DNA of 64,000 bases from Catonia carolina. Taxonomy: Eukaryota; Arthropoda; Insecta; Hemiptera; Achilidae. Positions 33,578 through 52,600 of this stretch are shown piece by piece (position 1 is the stretch's first letter; every line of letters starts with the position of its first letter). The stretch is taken from NCBI GenBank assembly GCA_035578175.1, contig JAQMRL010000001.1, positions 372,551,720 through 372,615,719 of the forward strand, given 5' to 3'. The notes below the pieces were generated by a model, which was not told the origin of the DNA, made no database searches, and worked only from the letters and a program-made list of their open reading frames with translations. Made by a program: the position numbers and the translations under genes.

Positions 33578-34950
33578 AACCGCGTGTTCCATGAAATTTG
33601 AACCATAGGGAAATAGCATGATTTTCATTAGTTTGTAGATATTTTCTTCCCACGAATAAATGATGACTTGTTATAGTCAGGAATCATTAGCAAATGTTTG
33701 GACCTTTTAAAAGATATCAATTTTTATACATTTTATCATCTAAAAATTATTTACTTAAAAATTTGTTTTTTTTTGGGAAGCAAATTCAGTTTTATTTTAA
33801 ATACCTAAATATTACCTTCAGCAACATTTAATTTTCAGAGACAACAAAAACTGATTGTTGAAATAGTTTAAGATTATTGCAACAATCTAGATTGTTGATG
33901 ATAAAACAAATTGTCAAAATTGAAAAATAATAATTAATTTTTATAATATTTCCAATACTTTTTGAACAATAAAAAATTTTACCACTGTTGGATTCAATCC
34001 ACCTATATTTACATCTCTTGACCAGATTTTACCATTACTCCAAACATAACAATTTGAAAAATTGATAAAATTTACAATACTTAGATGGAAAACGGTTACA
34101 AATTATGAGTTTCTGTATTTAAGCTAAAATACATCTTAACCCTTATAGTGCCAGAAGATATTCTGAGTTCCTACCGAAAAATGCCAGCCTACTTTTGTGT
34201 GATTTGTAGCATCTATGTATGTATCCATAAAATGGCTATTTTTCAAGGTATCTTAATGACCTTTTTGTTTTGTTCATAATGAATTGATCGTGTATGACAT
34301 TCAACTTTGAACACATTCCTTACAATTTAAAAATAAAATGATATATAGTCATTTTTTGTGGAAATTACCTTTTCAATTTAAAAAAAGTCACCCTAGAAAA
34401 TTCTGTTATTCAATTTCATTTACATCACTTTAAAGGTACCTAATTTAATTATGCAAAAATTACAAAAGATTATTTATGTATTGTAAAAAATAAAAATATT
34501 GCGATAAAAGTTTTTAAAATTCAATTTTTAATTTTTAAATCAATTACATTCATAAAAAACTCTACATGTATTTTTTCAATCTACATTTTGTACTGATTAT
34601 TTCATATCTTGTTTTTAAAAATTGTGTCAAAAATAAAAATTCTATGAATTTTTTATTCAACGTTCTAAAAATAGGACGACGCCAGCATATTTTGGTAACA
34701 CTGCTGGTGTCCTAATAATAGAATAAGGACGCTGGCATTTTTTTAGTCTAAATCTTGACGTCTTAATATTAGAACGCTGGCACTGAAAGGGTTAAAATGT
34801 ATGAAAATTGATATTTTTAAAAGGTCTAAACATTTTCTAATGATTTCTGACTATAACAAGTCTTCATTTATTCAAGGGACGAAAATAATAACAAACTAAT
34901 GAAAATCAATGCTTTTTCCCTACATTTCAAATTCCGAGGGACATCCGGTA
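33578..34950. repeat. Foldback repeat with arms of about 150 nt
   Basis: The left arm (about 33578-33740) and right arm (about 34797-34950) are inverted copies; shared blocks are ATTTTCATTAGTTTGT, ACTTGTTATAGTCAG and ACCTTTTAAAA. A TTAA-flanked MITE (34140-34791) lies between the arms and directly abuts the right one, interrupting it. The class of the foldback is unknown. Confidence 0.7.
34140..34791. mobile_element. piggyBac-type MITE P2 (652 bp)
   Basis: TTAA flanks at 34136-34139 and 34792-34795. Termini CCCTTATAGTGCCAG and (inverted) CCCTTTCAGTGCCAG match at 13 of 15. The right subterminal region repeats the motif GACGCYRGCA several times in both orientations. No coding capacity. The termini share CCCTT-CAGTG with the piggyBac element at 54233. 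Confidence 0.8.
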
Positions 34951-35242
34951 TACTGTTTATGAATCAGAATATTAAAATATACAGTTTTCATTATTAAAAC
35001 AGTTTTAGTAAAATACAGAACAAATTATTTCTTTATAATATAATAATTTATTTGAACTTTGATGAGGGGTGAAAATTTTTTTGTTAAACACGAGTAATAT
35101 TTTTATTTAAATTTACAAAAGTATGATTTACTGCCCTCTATATTTAAGAGGATTAAAATGTGATCACATTTTTCATTAATTTTTTTTTCATTTTTACTTT
35201 TTGTACATCAATAAAAATTAATAACCATTTACTTTGTTTCAG

Positions 35243-40640
<5,398 letters not shown>

Positions 40641-40752
40641 ATATGTGTTGAATACATAAACTTTATGAATGGATAAATGTATTATTAATGTCATAAAAAC
40701 GTAAATAAGAAAATTGTAAAAAAAATTTTGTTTTCTAAAAGAATATATTGTA

Positions 40753-40758
40753 AATAAA
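40753..40758 (+). promoter_or_regulatory. Poly(A) signal for the receptor gene
   Basis: AATAAA about 113 nt after the stop codon, in an AT-rich 3' region; the first canonical hexamer downstream. Confidence 0.5.
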
Positions 40759-40959
40759 ATATAAAGAATTATTCTTCATGTGATCTCAAGATTAATAATG
40801 TGGTAGAGTAAATGTGTTTTAAAAATTCTCTTGTTTTCATTAGTGTTTTCCCTATTTCATTACCTGATCAATCACATTTTTGATTCATGTTTTTATAGTT
40901 ATAATTTATTTTACACAATATACAATAATGGTACACAAATCATTAGACATTATAATACT

Positions 40960-41440
40960 CTGTGTCTGTATGCGAGTGAGTATCTTAGAATGACCAGGAA
41001 GCCTGGTCTAAGAAAAGCAGAGAAATTTGAGAGAAAGATCCTACGCAAGATAATGGGGCCGAAGATAATAGACACACAATCTACGTTGCGAGGTCAAGAA
41101 CTGTACAAGGAAAATTAACAATTAGAAAAAGAAGACAAAAATTTTACGGACACCTGTACAGAATGGTGACAACTGGTCGACAAAAAAAACTTCTAAGACA
41201 CTAAATAATACACCTAAGTTGTTAAATACATGGTTTAAAGAAGTTACAAAGGATATTGAGAAAACCGGAAAAAACCGAGAGAACTTAATGAATTGAACCA
41301 AATTCAGACAAAAATTGACAGACTTCCATGAATAGCAGAAACAGAACATTGGGTGGACAGAAGAAAGGAGAAAACCTACAGTGAGCGAACGCTGAGAGAA
41401 TGTGGGCTGCAGAAAAAGCTTCCACAAATGTCTAGTCATC
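40960..41440 (+). pseudogene. Non-LTR retrotransposon 3' fragment (RT6)
   Basis: SEYLRMTRKPGLRKAEKFER and KILRKIMGPK, then, after stops and frameshifts, an NRENLMN-EL-type segment and ERTLRECGLQ near the end. Same lineage as RT4 at 24490-24963. It lies between the two converging host genes. Confidence 0.55.
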
Positions 41441-41729
41441 TCACGGTCTAAAATTGGCCCTATACGATAAAAATATTAAGAAAAGTGGTACAGAAGTCAT
41501 TAAGTAAGCAGTTATTGAACAGATTATTGTAGACCTTTGCTTTACAATGATTGTAATGTCCTAGAGAATTACTTAATTTAAAAAAATCCAGTATGTATTT
41601 TTTCTTTTACTATGTTTCGTCTTACATTAATCAGTTTTCGGTAAATTCTGAACAATTATTGAGTCACCAGAAATTTTTCTTTTAGTATTGAAATATATGA
41701 ATCAACAAATTTCTTGTTATGTTACACTA

Positions 41730-42000
41730 GGTTCGTTTAGAGGTGAAGATGTTGCCACGAGTCAGCTGATTTTTGAATACAAAGGCTCCGTGGTTCGAAT
41801 CGTAGTTAAGTTACTTTAATATGGATACTAGACAGTAGTCCCACAGTACTACGATGGTTGAAGTTCAATAAACCGTATTCTCAGGAATGGTCAGTCTGAG
41901 TTTATACAAGACAACACTTCATACATATCACCCTCATCTCTCTGGGTCAACAATGCTTATTGTTCTTAAATTGAACTGATTGCACCATTCACACATTAGG
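41730..42000 (+). mobile_element. SINE-like repeat, group S3
   Basis: GGTTCGAATCGTAGTTAAG (B box), GGATACTAGACAGTAGTCC, TCTCAGGAATGGTCAG, TTGAACTGATTGCACC. Third copy of the group. Confidence 0.6.
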
Positions 42001-43110
42001 ATAAAAAATAAGTTATGGCATGAAATTTTTTTATTGTATAACAAAGAAAACAAAACAATTTGAAAATAATAAAAGAGAGAAGATCATTGATCTGGATTTT
42101 TTACATAACCAAAAGGGACTCGCCAATGTTTCTTCCAATTGTTTCAAACTGGTGAAGAGAAACATTGGTAACCATTATAAAAGAACATACTTTGCATTAA
42201 AGTACTGTCACAAATGACTGCTAGAAATCATATACACTAAAAGGGTATAATTTGTAGTGAATTAACACCATTCACTAGTCATTCAGTTAATTTCATAAAC
42301 CTTGATGTCAGTGTTCATACACAAACAATTGAAAGAATGCAGCGAGAAATAATAATATTTATTTCCAATTACATTCTTATAACATATCCAACTATTACTG
42401 AACTAAACAATCGTACATCAAGATATATATTGAGGTGTGAATTAAGGTTCCACAAATGTAAGCACCACCCACCTTGGCAAATTTGTTCCATTGCCTTTTC
42501 AGAGGTAAATCCCCCAACTTTATAACAGAGTTATCTTTCTAACACTCACTAAACTGACTCCTTTTGTTCTACACAGTAGTGGATGAAACTTTTACATGGC
42601 TTTATTATGTGCTGCATATACAGCAACTGAAAACTTCTGCTCAATTGTTGGTTTTAAGAACAAGTTAGCTTTTCACCTCTTATACTCCACGGGCTTTGTT
42701 GAGATTTCACAATGGTAATTATTATAACTGTATTCCCTTTAAATTATTGTAGCGAATTACAGCTCAGTCTCAACAGTACAAATTTTTTATTATATTATCA
42801 TATAAATTCCTGTCACTTGTTTTTCTGAGGCTCATCGATTAAGATCCTCCCATGGCCACATTATAAGTGCAAAAAATATGCTTAAATCGAAAGAAAAGTA
42901 AGAGCAAAAAGTTTTGTAATTTAAAATTTTTATAGTTTTTGTAGTTTAAATCTTAATTCAACTCACGAAGGAACCCTAGATGGCAGATATTTTAATCAAA
43001 ATACCAAAACCCTCTCAAGACATTGTTTCTCAGAATAGAACAGATTTATAAAAGAGATTATTGCTTACTTGAGATAAAATTTAAAAAAAACCACAAATTC
43101 TTAACAAAAT
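42001..43110. other. Intergenic AT-rich stretch
   Basis: Space between the receptor and DCTN4. Short frames at 42020 and 42337 have no recognisable motif. Nothing else seen. Confidence 0.4.
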
Positions 43111-43111
43111 G

Positions 43112-43117
43112 TTTAAT
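43112..43117 (-). promoter_or_regulatory. DCTN4: Possible poly(A) signal of DCTN4
   Basis: ATTAAA on the minus strand about 260 nt after the stop. No AATAAA was found on that strand between it and the stop. Confidence 0.3.
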
Positions 43118-43377
43118 GTAATAATTCACAAATTAACAGAAATGTATGTTCATCACTGGCAATATTATACTAATAATAATAACAATAAATAGGCATTTAC
43201 ATATTATTAGAACAAAGCATTTTTAAATAGATAAAGATAATAAAAATAAATAAATGTTACACACAATAGCCTAATTGTGAAACTTACAATTAATTATATT
43301 ATTATTATTATTATTGGTGTATGTTAATATTCATTATGCATAAAAATTCATTAAATCTACAGACTTATGATATATTA

Positions 43378-43642
43378 TTACTTGCTATCACCTTCGTCTT
43401 TCTTCGCCTCTGTTTCATTTTCAGTTTCTTCTTTTTGTTCAGTAAGAACACCAGGCGTTAAATAAACTTTAACTTCAAGATCTACTCGCTGTGGTTCTTT
43501 CTGTTCAAGTGCACCCATTGTATTCACATAACCATAACCAAGTGTAAACCCACAGAAAACAGAGGTACCCGGTTTTAAACCTTTATCAGGTGTTACTATT
43601 AATTTAATCGCTGCTTTATTTCCTTTTCTCCATACGACAATT
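43378..43642 (-). CDS. DCTN4: DCTN4 last exon
   Basis: Acceptor TTCATTTCAG; the exon begins with one base completing a codon. Encodes [34 protein letters not shown] and an acidic Glu/Lys-rich tail ending DEGDSK-stop. Confidence 0.92.
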
Positions 43643-46600
43643 CTGAAATGAAGAACAGATCATAAACATAAGTTACCATATTTTATACTGTAATGAAATT
43701 CTTTTTGTATCAAAATGCTAACAGTACAGTACAGTAATCTCTAGCTATTCAAAGGGTTTACGTTCTGCAAACTTACTGCAATAAGCAAAATCTAATCTGT
43801 CAAAAATAGCAGCAGGGTTATCATTAAATAGCAAAAGTTAAAACCATAATATACTTACTTAAAACAAAATATCTGGTCTAATGTATTTTAAATTGAGAAT
43901 CTATTTTTTTTAAATACAGAGTTCTAATGAAAACCTTAAACAATTTTTACAAAATTAAGAGGACACTTTCAGAATTCTGCAAAAAATCCTAAAATTAAAA
44001 TTGGGAAGTCATAACAAGATTTTGCAAAGTAAATAAGAGACTAACTGAATTAAAATTTTTATGGCTTCTCTTTTGATTGTGACATCAGAAAGTTTAATTT
44101 GTTTCGACTATTGTTCTCATGACAGGAGTTTGTTATTAGGTGCATATCTTATCTAGTAAACACTAGTAAAATATAGCAAAATATGACTATAAGTTTTAAT
44201 TTAATTATGAAATTGGTTGTTACAAATAAACTGATATTATTGTGCTAATTAGTTTGCACCAATCAGCTAGTTATTGATAATTTGAGTACATTGTGATTAA
44301 TTTACGGATAGCAAATGTCTGTCGGTCAATGATGCTACTTTTACTATCTTGCTGAATAAAAATGATCACATAAATATAAAATATTGTTCTCTAGAATTAA
44401 AACAGCAAGGCATTCTTTTTTCAGTTTAATCCAAATATTCAAAACATTTCTTTTTATCAATAAATCACATCATGCAAGTTTCTGTCTAATCATGACAAAC
44501 AGGTATAACTTTTACCAATTAGAAAGTTCTTTCTTCTGCACTTATCTGAATGTTTTCTTTATTTCGTTTATTGAATCAAACCACTGACTCATTCATTATA
44601 AAATCCTTACCACTATTGATACTTTTAAGCCAATTGAGAAGTTTCGTTTTTTAAATAAAATATTATAAAATAATACTGCCATGTAATATAATCCACAGCC
44701 ACTAAAATAAGGGATTATACAACAGCCAGCTGCATTACCAGTGATAACATACATGCAAGTGAAACCATTTTCAACACGAATCACTCAATTGAAGTAAATA
44801 AAATTCTACAGTTGGAAAGAAGAATAATTAGAACATACTTGAACAAGAAAACATAGGAAAATGGCCACTGGAAGATAGCATCCAATGAATCCATTTATCA
44901 AAAAATAGCACCAGTAATAAACACAATTAAGAAAAAGAGAATTTCCTCAGGACATATAATTAGAACACCAGAAAATAGAGTACTTAGAAAAATCATGGAG
45001 GCAATTTGGAATAAAAAATACATAATAAAATGGATCAAGAAAGTTAAAAGGGACATGGAGGAAATTCAAATTACACTGGAAGATTTAAAACGTAAATCAG
45101 AAAAAACTAAAATATTAAAAGACAAACACACTACATAACATGCTAAAACTAGAAAATACATAGAAGGCTGTTTCCAGAAGAAGAAAGAAAAGCAAGGTCA
45201 GATAAAATGGAAAATTACTGGGAACAAAAATTTCAAAACAGATCCAATCAGTAATTGACTAAGTGATCCAATGTGGTCAAACGAGAATACAAAAATAAAT
45301 AATACCGCTTCCTTATCGAGATAATATATTGCTGATCCTGATTTGGACAAGTTCAATAATATTCATACAAGGGTGCACTCATAGCTTACTTAAATTTTTC
45401 AACTGAGTTCTGCCACATTTTGTAATTAAGTGTTCCATACATCTGGTATTTACACAATACTTTCATTTAATAACATTTTGTATTCTATTTATATATTTAA
45501 TACAGCATTACACATACTTAATGTGAACTATTTTGAAATAAAATGGCAAAACAACTTTATTACACATTTTTCTTTAAAACAGTTAATAGAATTCAGAGTC
45601 TGAATTATTCAAACTTTGACAAAGGATAATGCATTTTTCACAATATTTTTTAGAAGCTTTGTATATTTTCCGATGATGTGGTGCGCACCACGAAAGTGCT
45701 CATAAGTTGAAGAAAGAAAAGGAAAGCAGTGAAAAAGGTGAGTATTAAAAAAGTTTTTTAAACGTAATAATAATTAATAATATAATTATTAATTATATTA
45801 TAATTACATTTAAAAGGCCCTTTTAACGTCAACTCACTCATCAAAGTGGGTAAACTCAAACAACTGGATAAATTCTCAGAGAGCATCGTCTCACGGATGA
45901 GGAAGCGCAGACTGGCATTCCTTGGGCATCTCAGCAGGATGAATAACAATAAATTGGTCAAACAGGTATTCGACTTTGTAAACCGGGGAAAGAAGAACTA
46001 CACATGGGCCAAGGAAACTAAACTGGATCTGGAACAGATAGGATTAACACCGCGGGACACACAGGACAGAGAGCACTATAGGGCAGTGATAAGGGAATCT
46101 GGGGTGATCGAGAGCAGGAGGATGCGCCGGGGCAATGGCGGCGAATGGTCAGAGGAGAGGAGACAGCAACAAAGCGCAAGAATGAAGGCGTTGTGGGTCG
46201 AACGCAGGGGAAGCTGGCAAATACAGTAGGCCAGAGGAACAACTTGGTAACAATTCGTGAACAAAAAAAAACTTAATAATATAATAATATATTAATAATT
46301 GCTTTAATACTTTCACAGTCGGGAAAACAGCTAAGAATGGCAAGGGATTATTGTAATAAACTGACTTTTTTACATGATCACACATTAAAACAAGATTTAC
46401 ATATTTTAATATTATTTAGTTTCCAAATAAACGTAATGTTTGATTTGGTTTTAAGTGAACTGATTTTGAACTTACTGAGGATCATCTTGAAAGTTGTGCG
46501 TTTCACCTGAGTCATCATACTCAGCAGCATCATCTCTTGGAGGAAGTATCACACCACAAGTTGGCAAAGTCACATTAGAAGTCAATGTAACTTGAATTCG

Positions 46601-49600
46601 CCGTGGAGGTTCAGTTAAAGTTAACTGTCTTCCTAATGAAGGTAATACCAAGCTATCTCTACCACTGCCACCACTAGAAGGAAGTTTCTGGAAAAGAAGA
46701 AATTACTTTACTAAATTGGTTAATGTTAAGTCGTTTGTATCACCATTTACTGATAAAATAATAACACTAAAAGGTTAAAGATACTCAATGAGATGAAAAA
46801 TTTATTCTATATTATTACATAAAAATGCAAGATTACAGAAAATTTTGATTTTAACAAAGTTTTAAAGGTTTCAGCCCACTTTATTATTTTTAAAAGTTAA
46901 AACACCAGGATGGAAAAAGGGACCATAGATCTTTCTCTAACCTTTCATAATAATATCTGTCAAAACTTTCTTATAACCAATGTAACCTTGATAATCCAAA
47001 TAAGAATCATTCAGAAACAAAATAACAACAAATCAAAAGATTAACTTGCAATATTAACCCTTCTGGGACTGATAGGTTTTAGAATACTAACTCTTTGAAA
47101 ACTAATTCTGAGACTTGGCTTTTTTATCCATCTTTTATCCAAAAAAATTGAAATTTTTATGAGACATTAAGAAAGAGCTTTGAGAGATGTTTTAAAAAAC
47201 AAACATGAAACTCCGTTCTTTTTTTTACGCCAGTTACAGCGAATTTACGAAAAATTTGTTGTAATTTATGCAAATTCGTGCGTCTTTGTCAAAATTTGGC
47301 AATAAATATTTTTTATTTTAATTTTTTTAGTCTGGTATTATAGAAAAATGTGTAGCAAAAAATCTGATGTATCAAACACCCTTGCTATACGACTATTCAA
47401 GCATATGTAAGACTCAAATGTATATGAATCTTGTGCTAATATGCTAGCCGAAACAATTTCTCTCTTTATTTATATGACATATGTATTTTTATTATATAAA
47501 AGCCTGGAATTTTGTGAATATATTCTTATAGAAAAATATTATAACAGATATTATTAGAACATTTTTTTAGTTCCATTGTGAAGAATGTCTGAAAATAGGC
47601 TATTCTACGAATTTTGGAGCATTTATTCCATTTTACAGGTCACATTCAATTCAACCGGTTTTGCTATAATAGCGACATTGAACAATTTACCTACCTTTAC
47701 CATTCAAGCTTTCAAACGTGGTTATAACTATTTTTAAATGAGATACGGCCTTTACACGGTTTTCTGTAAAAATAACCAAAATTGAGTGGTATCCCAACTT
47801 TCACTCAATCAATAGAAAATTCAAAATCAAAATCAATATCAACATTCAAAATCAATAGAAAATTTCCCACTAACCCGAATGTGTTTCTAAATAGCTTACT
47901 TTCTTCCTCATATGTTCAGCTATTATTTGACTATAATGTTTACTGGTGTGCGCGTACACTGACCTTCACTATTACACAAACTGTTGAGTACTTGCATACT
48001 CGTCATCTAACAACCACATATGGGCTACCCAACTTCTAAGGGTTAATTGCAATCACTTAAGCTCCTTAAGTGATCAGAAATGAAGAAAATTACTGACAAA
48101 TAAATGAGTCTTAAGGGCTTTCACATCTATTAAAAGATTTTTTTCACAGAAACTGTAAGAATATTTTTAATTAAAAATGAAAACACAGGTTAAATGCATT
48201 ACGATTAGTAAGTTAGCTAGAAGAAGGAACCAAAGAATTTTATTAAATTAGGTTTCTCAAGGTATCTCCAACCCTCGTCTTAATTGACAAGGTTAATTTT
48301 TTTTATTAATAATCAAACTTTAAATTCCCATGTTCATTATCTTTTTTTACTGAGCTCTGTAATTTAAAATAAACAGTGGATCTTCATTAACAAAGATTTA
48401 TTTTAAATTTCACATTAAGAAAAAATTGACATTTGAGCAAAAGGATTTTGTGTTTTATGTCTGACGTTTATGCATATCAAAGCTAATGCTTGGATTTATG
48501 GTGGTGAAGAGGAAGACTGATGAAAAATTGCCAGACCAGACCAGGAATCAAACCTGAGACCCCTGAAATAGAATCTTACCACAAAAAGAAATGCAGCAAT
48601 TTGAACTCTAGTGCTATTATTGGTAAATATTTTTAACCTACACTTAAGTGATAAAGAATTTAATAGCTGTTAAAATACCTGCGGATCCCCTTTTTCTCTC
48701 TCTTCACAAAGTTTTACAGCACGCTCCCAAAGCAGTTCCTCTTCGATAGCAGTTGGTAAAGGACGGAAATCTACAGAAGTAAGATGTTGTGTTGGATTAC
48801 ACAGCTTCACAATAACTTCACTTGCTACACCTTCTTTCAATGGTTCAACAGATAGCAATGTTATTTCTGGGATGTGATAACTAGGAATAAAAATTACAAT
48901 AAAATAAGACTTGAAAATACAAAACAGTTTCAAAAATTTACAATAATATTGATTGTGTGCCTAACCATTAAATATTGGTCTTTCGACAACAAAAGATGCA
49001 TGGGAATATCTCACAGAAGTAATTCCCATTCACTTCTAGTTTTAACCAGTTAGTGACAAGATTGGTAAATTTATTTAAAGTGCAATAAATTACATATATT
49101 ATCTATTTGTCTGAAACAACCACACTGGACATTTTATTTCATTACTTAACCCAAGGCTCACTACTTAACAAAAAAAACATAGCAAACAAGTTGTACTCAC
49201 ATTCTGGACATCAGAAAATGACAAAACCATAATTATATGTAACTAAACCTATAGCTTATTAAATAGTATATATAACATCTGAGACAATTAAGAATTGTTG
49301 AGTAAGGACTATCAGGACAATCAAGGGAAAGACCACTTTTGTATCATTCTGCCACAATACTGTACAAAAAAAATTTGGTTATATCTACGTACTGGATCCC
49401 AAAACAGAAAATTCTGTGTATAGTTCCTATTTTACATATTATATACAAAATAAAATAATGTTCAGTCACTGTGTGAAACATTAAGAATATATAAAAGAAA
49501 CTAGTCCAATCATTTACTTCACATGCCAGCACACTTCCTCTACGAGCATAGATATACAAACCTAGAGGGAAGCGAGGCTTGGGAAGACCTAAAAAGAGAT

Positions 49601-52600
49601 ATATGCCGGAACAGACCATTAAGCCTAATCCTTGACAGATGATGATGAAATAATAAAAATAACAATAATAACTGACGCATATTACCCTATTCAGAACTAA
49701 AGTAGTTTATGACTGTATCCCTGATATTTTTAGGGAAACCAACACATACTGGCAAGCTAATATAAGGACACCCTGATGATTCTTTAGAAACTTAGGTGAA
49801 TAGTTTAACTAACAGGTGATTCAAAAAGAGCGCCGGTTTTTAAACGGCTGGTAAATTTTTGTTTATCGGTTGGCAACATTGTTAGACCTCATTTCTATTT
49901 TGGAGAACATTCCGATTGACGATTCAGTTGTAGTTTCTCTTGTTTGCAGTGTAGTACTCTCGCAGTCTGTGTCTAACCATGGAGAAGTTTACTATTGCAC
50001 GAGTGTTAATCGTCAAAACATTTTACCAGAGTGGAGAGAGTTTTGCGGCTACTGTCAGGCGACTTCGCGGTACTCTAGGACGTAATGAAGCACCGAATGA
50101 ATCAACAGTTCGCAGGCTCATGAAAAAGTTTTTTGAGACGGGTTCAACAGTCGACCTCAAAAGTTCTGGACGTCGTCGTTCTGGCGGAACTGAGCAGAAC
50201 GTTGCGTTGGTTCGTGACAGTGTGGCTGTTAGCCCAGCAAAATCAATACGTCGCCGTTCTCAACAATTGGGTTTACGATGTTCTTCTGTACGGAGAATTC
50301 TTCGGTACGATCTCCGATATCACCCGTATAAAATTCAGTTGCTGCACGAGAAACAATGTTGTTGCTCCGTGAACGATTCCAGGATCGCATCATTTCTCGT
50401 AATTCCGACCATCAATGGCCACCAAGGTCGTGTGACTTGACGCCTTGTGACTTTCATCTTTGGGGTCATCTGAAGTCATTGGTGTATGCCAATAAACCCC
50501 GAAACATCAATGACTTGAAGGAGGAAATTCGACGGGTTATCGGGCAAATGGAAGTCGAAACTTGTCATGCAGTAATATCCAATTTCGTGGACAGAGTTGA
50601 TGCGTGCCAGCGCAGTAGAGGAGGACACATGCATGACATCATTTTTCATACATGAAATCGGAAGGTAAGATGAACTTGTTGATGTATTTATTTTCAGTTT
50701 TTCAATAAAATAAATCTCTTAATTTGATATATCAAAACCGGCGCTCTTTTTGAATCACCCTATACAAGTGCCATGCTTGATCTAAAAAGCTATAGAAACT
50801 ACAACAATTTATACTGATAACAAGTTACCTGTATCATAAAGTCATGTATTATAAATTAAACTGAACACAATCTATATACACGAGGAATGGCATTTGAACT
50901 GTAAGAATGACGAAAAATTATTATTACTACTACACTTTCTACAATAATATTATGAAAATTGGTTAAATCCATTTAATGACAAAGATGGTTTACTAATTGA
51001 AAAAAGCGGAGACTTATTAAAAAATTTGAATTTTTCTAATTTATCTTTCTTTTTAAGCAACAATTTACAATAATTTACTGCCTAATAACAAAAAACAGAA
51101 CATAAATGTTGTAATAGTTTATTTCATACTGTACTTACTAAGCTGCTAATTGGATTTTGAATTTGATTGAAGATGGATTATACTCCGGTTTGTTAACATT
51201 GTGTTCACACTCACGACACCGCTGAGACCTTTTTATAAATAGATGTTTATGAATTGGTGATAAATCTTTAGTCTTTACAGGCTGAAAGTCTGGCTGTGAG
51301 AATCGCTGACTTAATGTAGTAACTAAAACAGAAAAATATAATGAAAAATTACACAAATTAATCAATTACACAAATCTGGTGTGAAACACTCACACGACTT
51401 TCTATAGCCAATACAAATAGTGAACAATATAACCTAACATTAGCAATAAAACATTAAAATAACCAAAAAATTAACCTCAATAAACATAACCTAATTTTAA
51501 TCATGAGTGAATGATGCAAAATTAAAAAAACCTTAGTTTGGCTTAATAATACGAAAAAACACTCTTTCACAAAGACTAGGCTCTGTAGAGAAAAAGGCTG
51601 GACCTCTGTACTATGCAGCATGGGTCCTTGGTAAAAATAATTAATTAATGAGAAAGAAAAACAGAATACAGTAAATGATAAATATAAGTTACTGCAATGT
51701 ATTTTGTTTTGCCATTGTGTTGCCTTAGAATTATGTAAATACTACACAGTACAATGTTGTATGATTAATACTAGGTTTAAAATTTTTTCGATCATGTTCC
51801 GTATATCGTATTACTGTATAAAAAATTTCAAGGTTCTATAAAGATATCAACAACACTGTGTATTATGTTTATTATAGCCTACCCTACTTGTACTGTACAT
51901 TAAGCTTAACCTACCGTTTACTAAATCCTTTAACTAGTACGCATAAAAATAAAACACAAATTAATCTGCCCTACAAACTATAATATTATTCAATTATCGC
52001 TAACCAGTGTGAATTACTACACACAAAACCAATTAATTCTTTAACCTGCCTGGGCTGCCACCACATTAGGTCGGAAAGTTGTGAGCCTAGTGTATTTGCA
52101 AAACATATGGCCTAAAAGAAAATGTGTGTAAAATTCCAGGTCTCTGAATTAAACAAATTTTGGAAAAATTGTACAAAAAGATAAGTGATTTAACATCAGC
52201 AAGATGTAAAGTAAAATCTTCCTGTAAGATTATAGATCGTTCGTACTATTGAATTCACTGTACTGTTTCCAACATAGTTTCAAAAAGAAAATGTTTAAAA
52301 CAATAATTCAATAAAAACCAGTAGATAACACATTAACATTAAACCAACATTTTTTTCTATTTACAAGAAAAATAAATACCCATATCAGGCAGGTGGAGTG
52401 TTAAATTATTTGCACTTGATCTACTAGTTCCAGCGCTACAAAAAATAGTTCTGTTTCTTATCACATAGTCAACCAATTATATTTTTGAAGCATTTAAGAA
52501 CAGAAAAGGTAGAGGTGTAAAAGACACAAGTCAGAGGAGTTATCTCATCTGTGAGTAATGAATTTCATTATACAGTCAGATCCTGTGGTGAATGAAGTGA

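Larger units (their letters stand above)
49812..50760. mobile_element. Tc1/mariner-type element with deleted core
   Basis: Terminal inverted repeats of 26 nt match perfectly: GGTGATTCAAAAAGAGCGCC onward at 49815-49840 and its complement at 50734-50759. TA-containing sequence flanks both ends. It encodes the two ends of a transposase but not the centre. It is mobilisable in principle by a related full-length element. Confidence 0.8.

Noticed and set aside
46018..46264. Minus-strand frames of 62-74 codons
   Set aside because: They are shadows of the GC-rich retrotransposon frame on the plus strand.
48670..48933. 87-codon frame as a stand-alone gene
   Set aside because: It is a DCTN4 exon read into both introns; splice sites and phase define 48679-48880.
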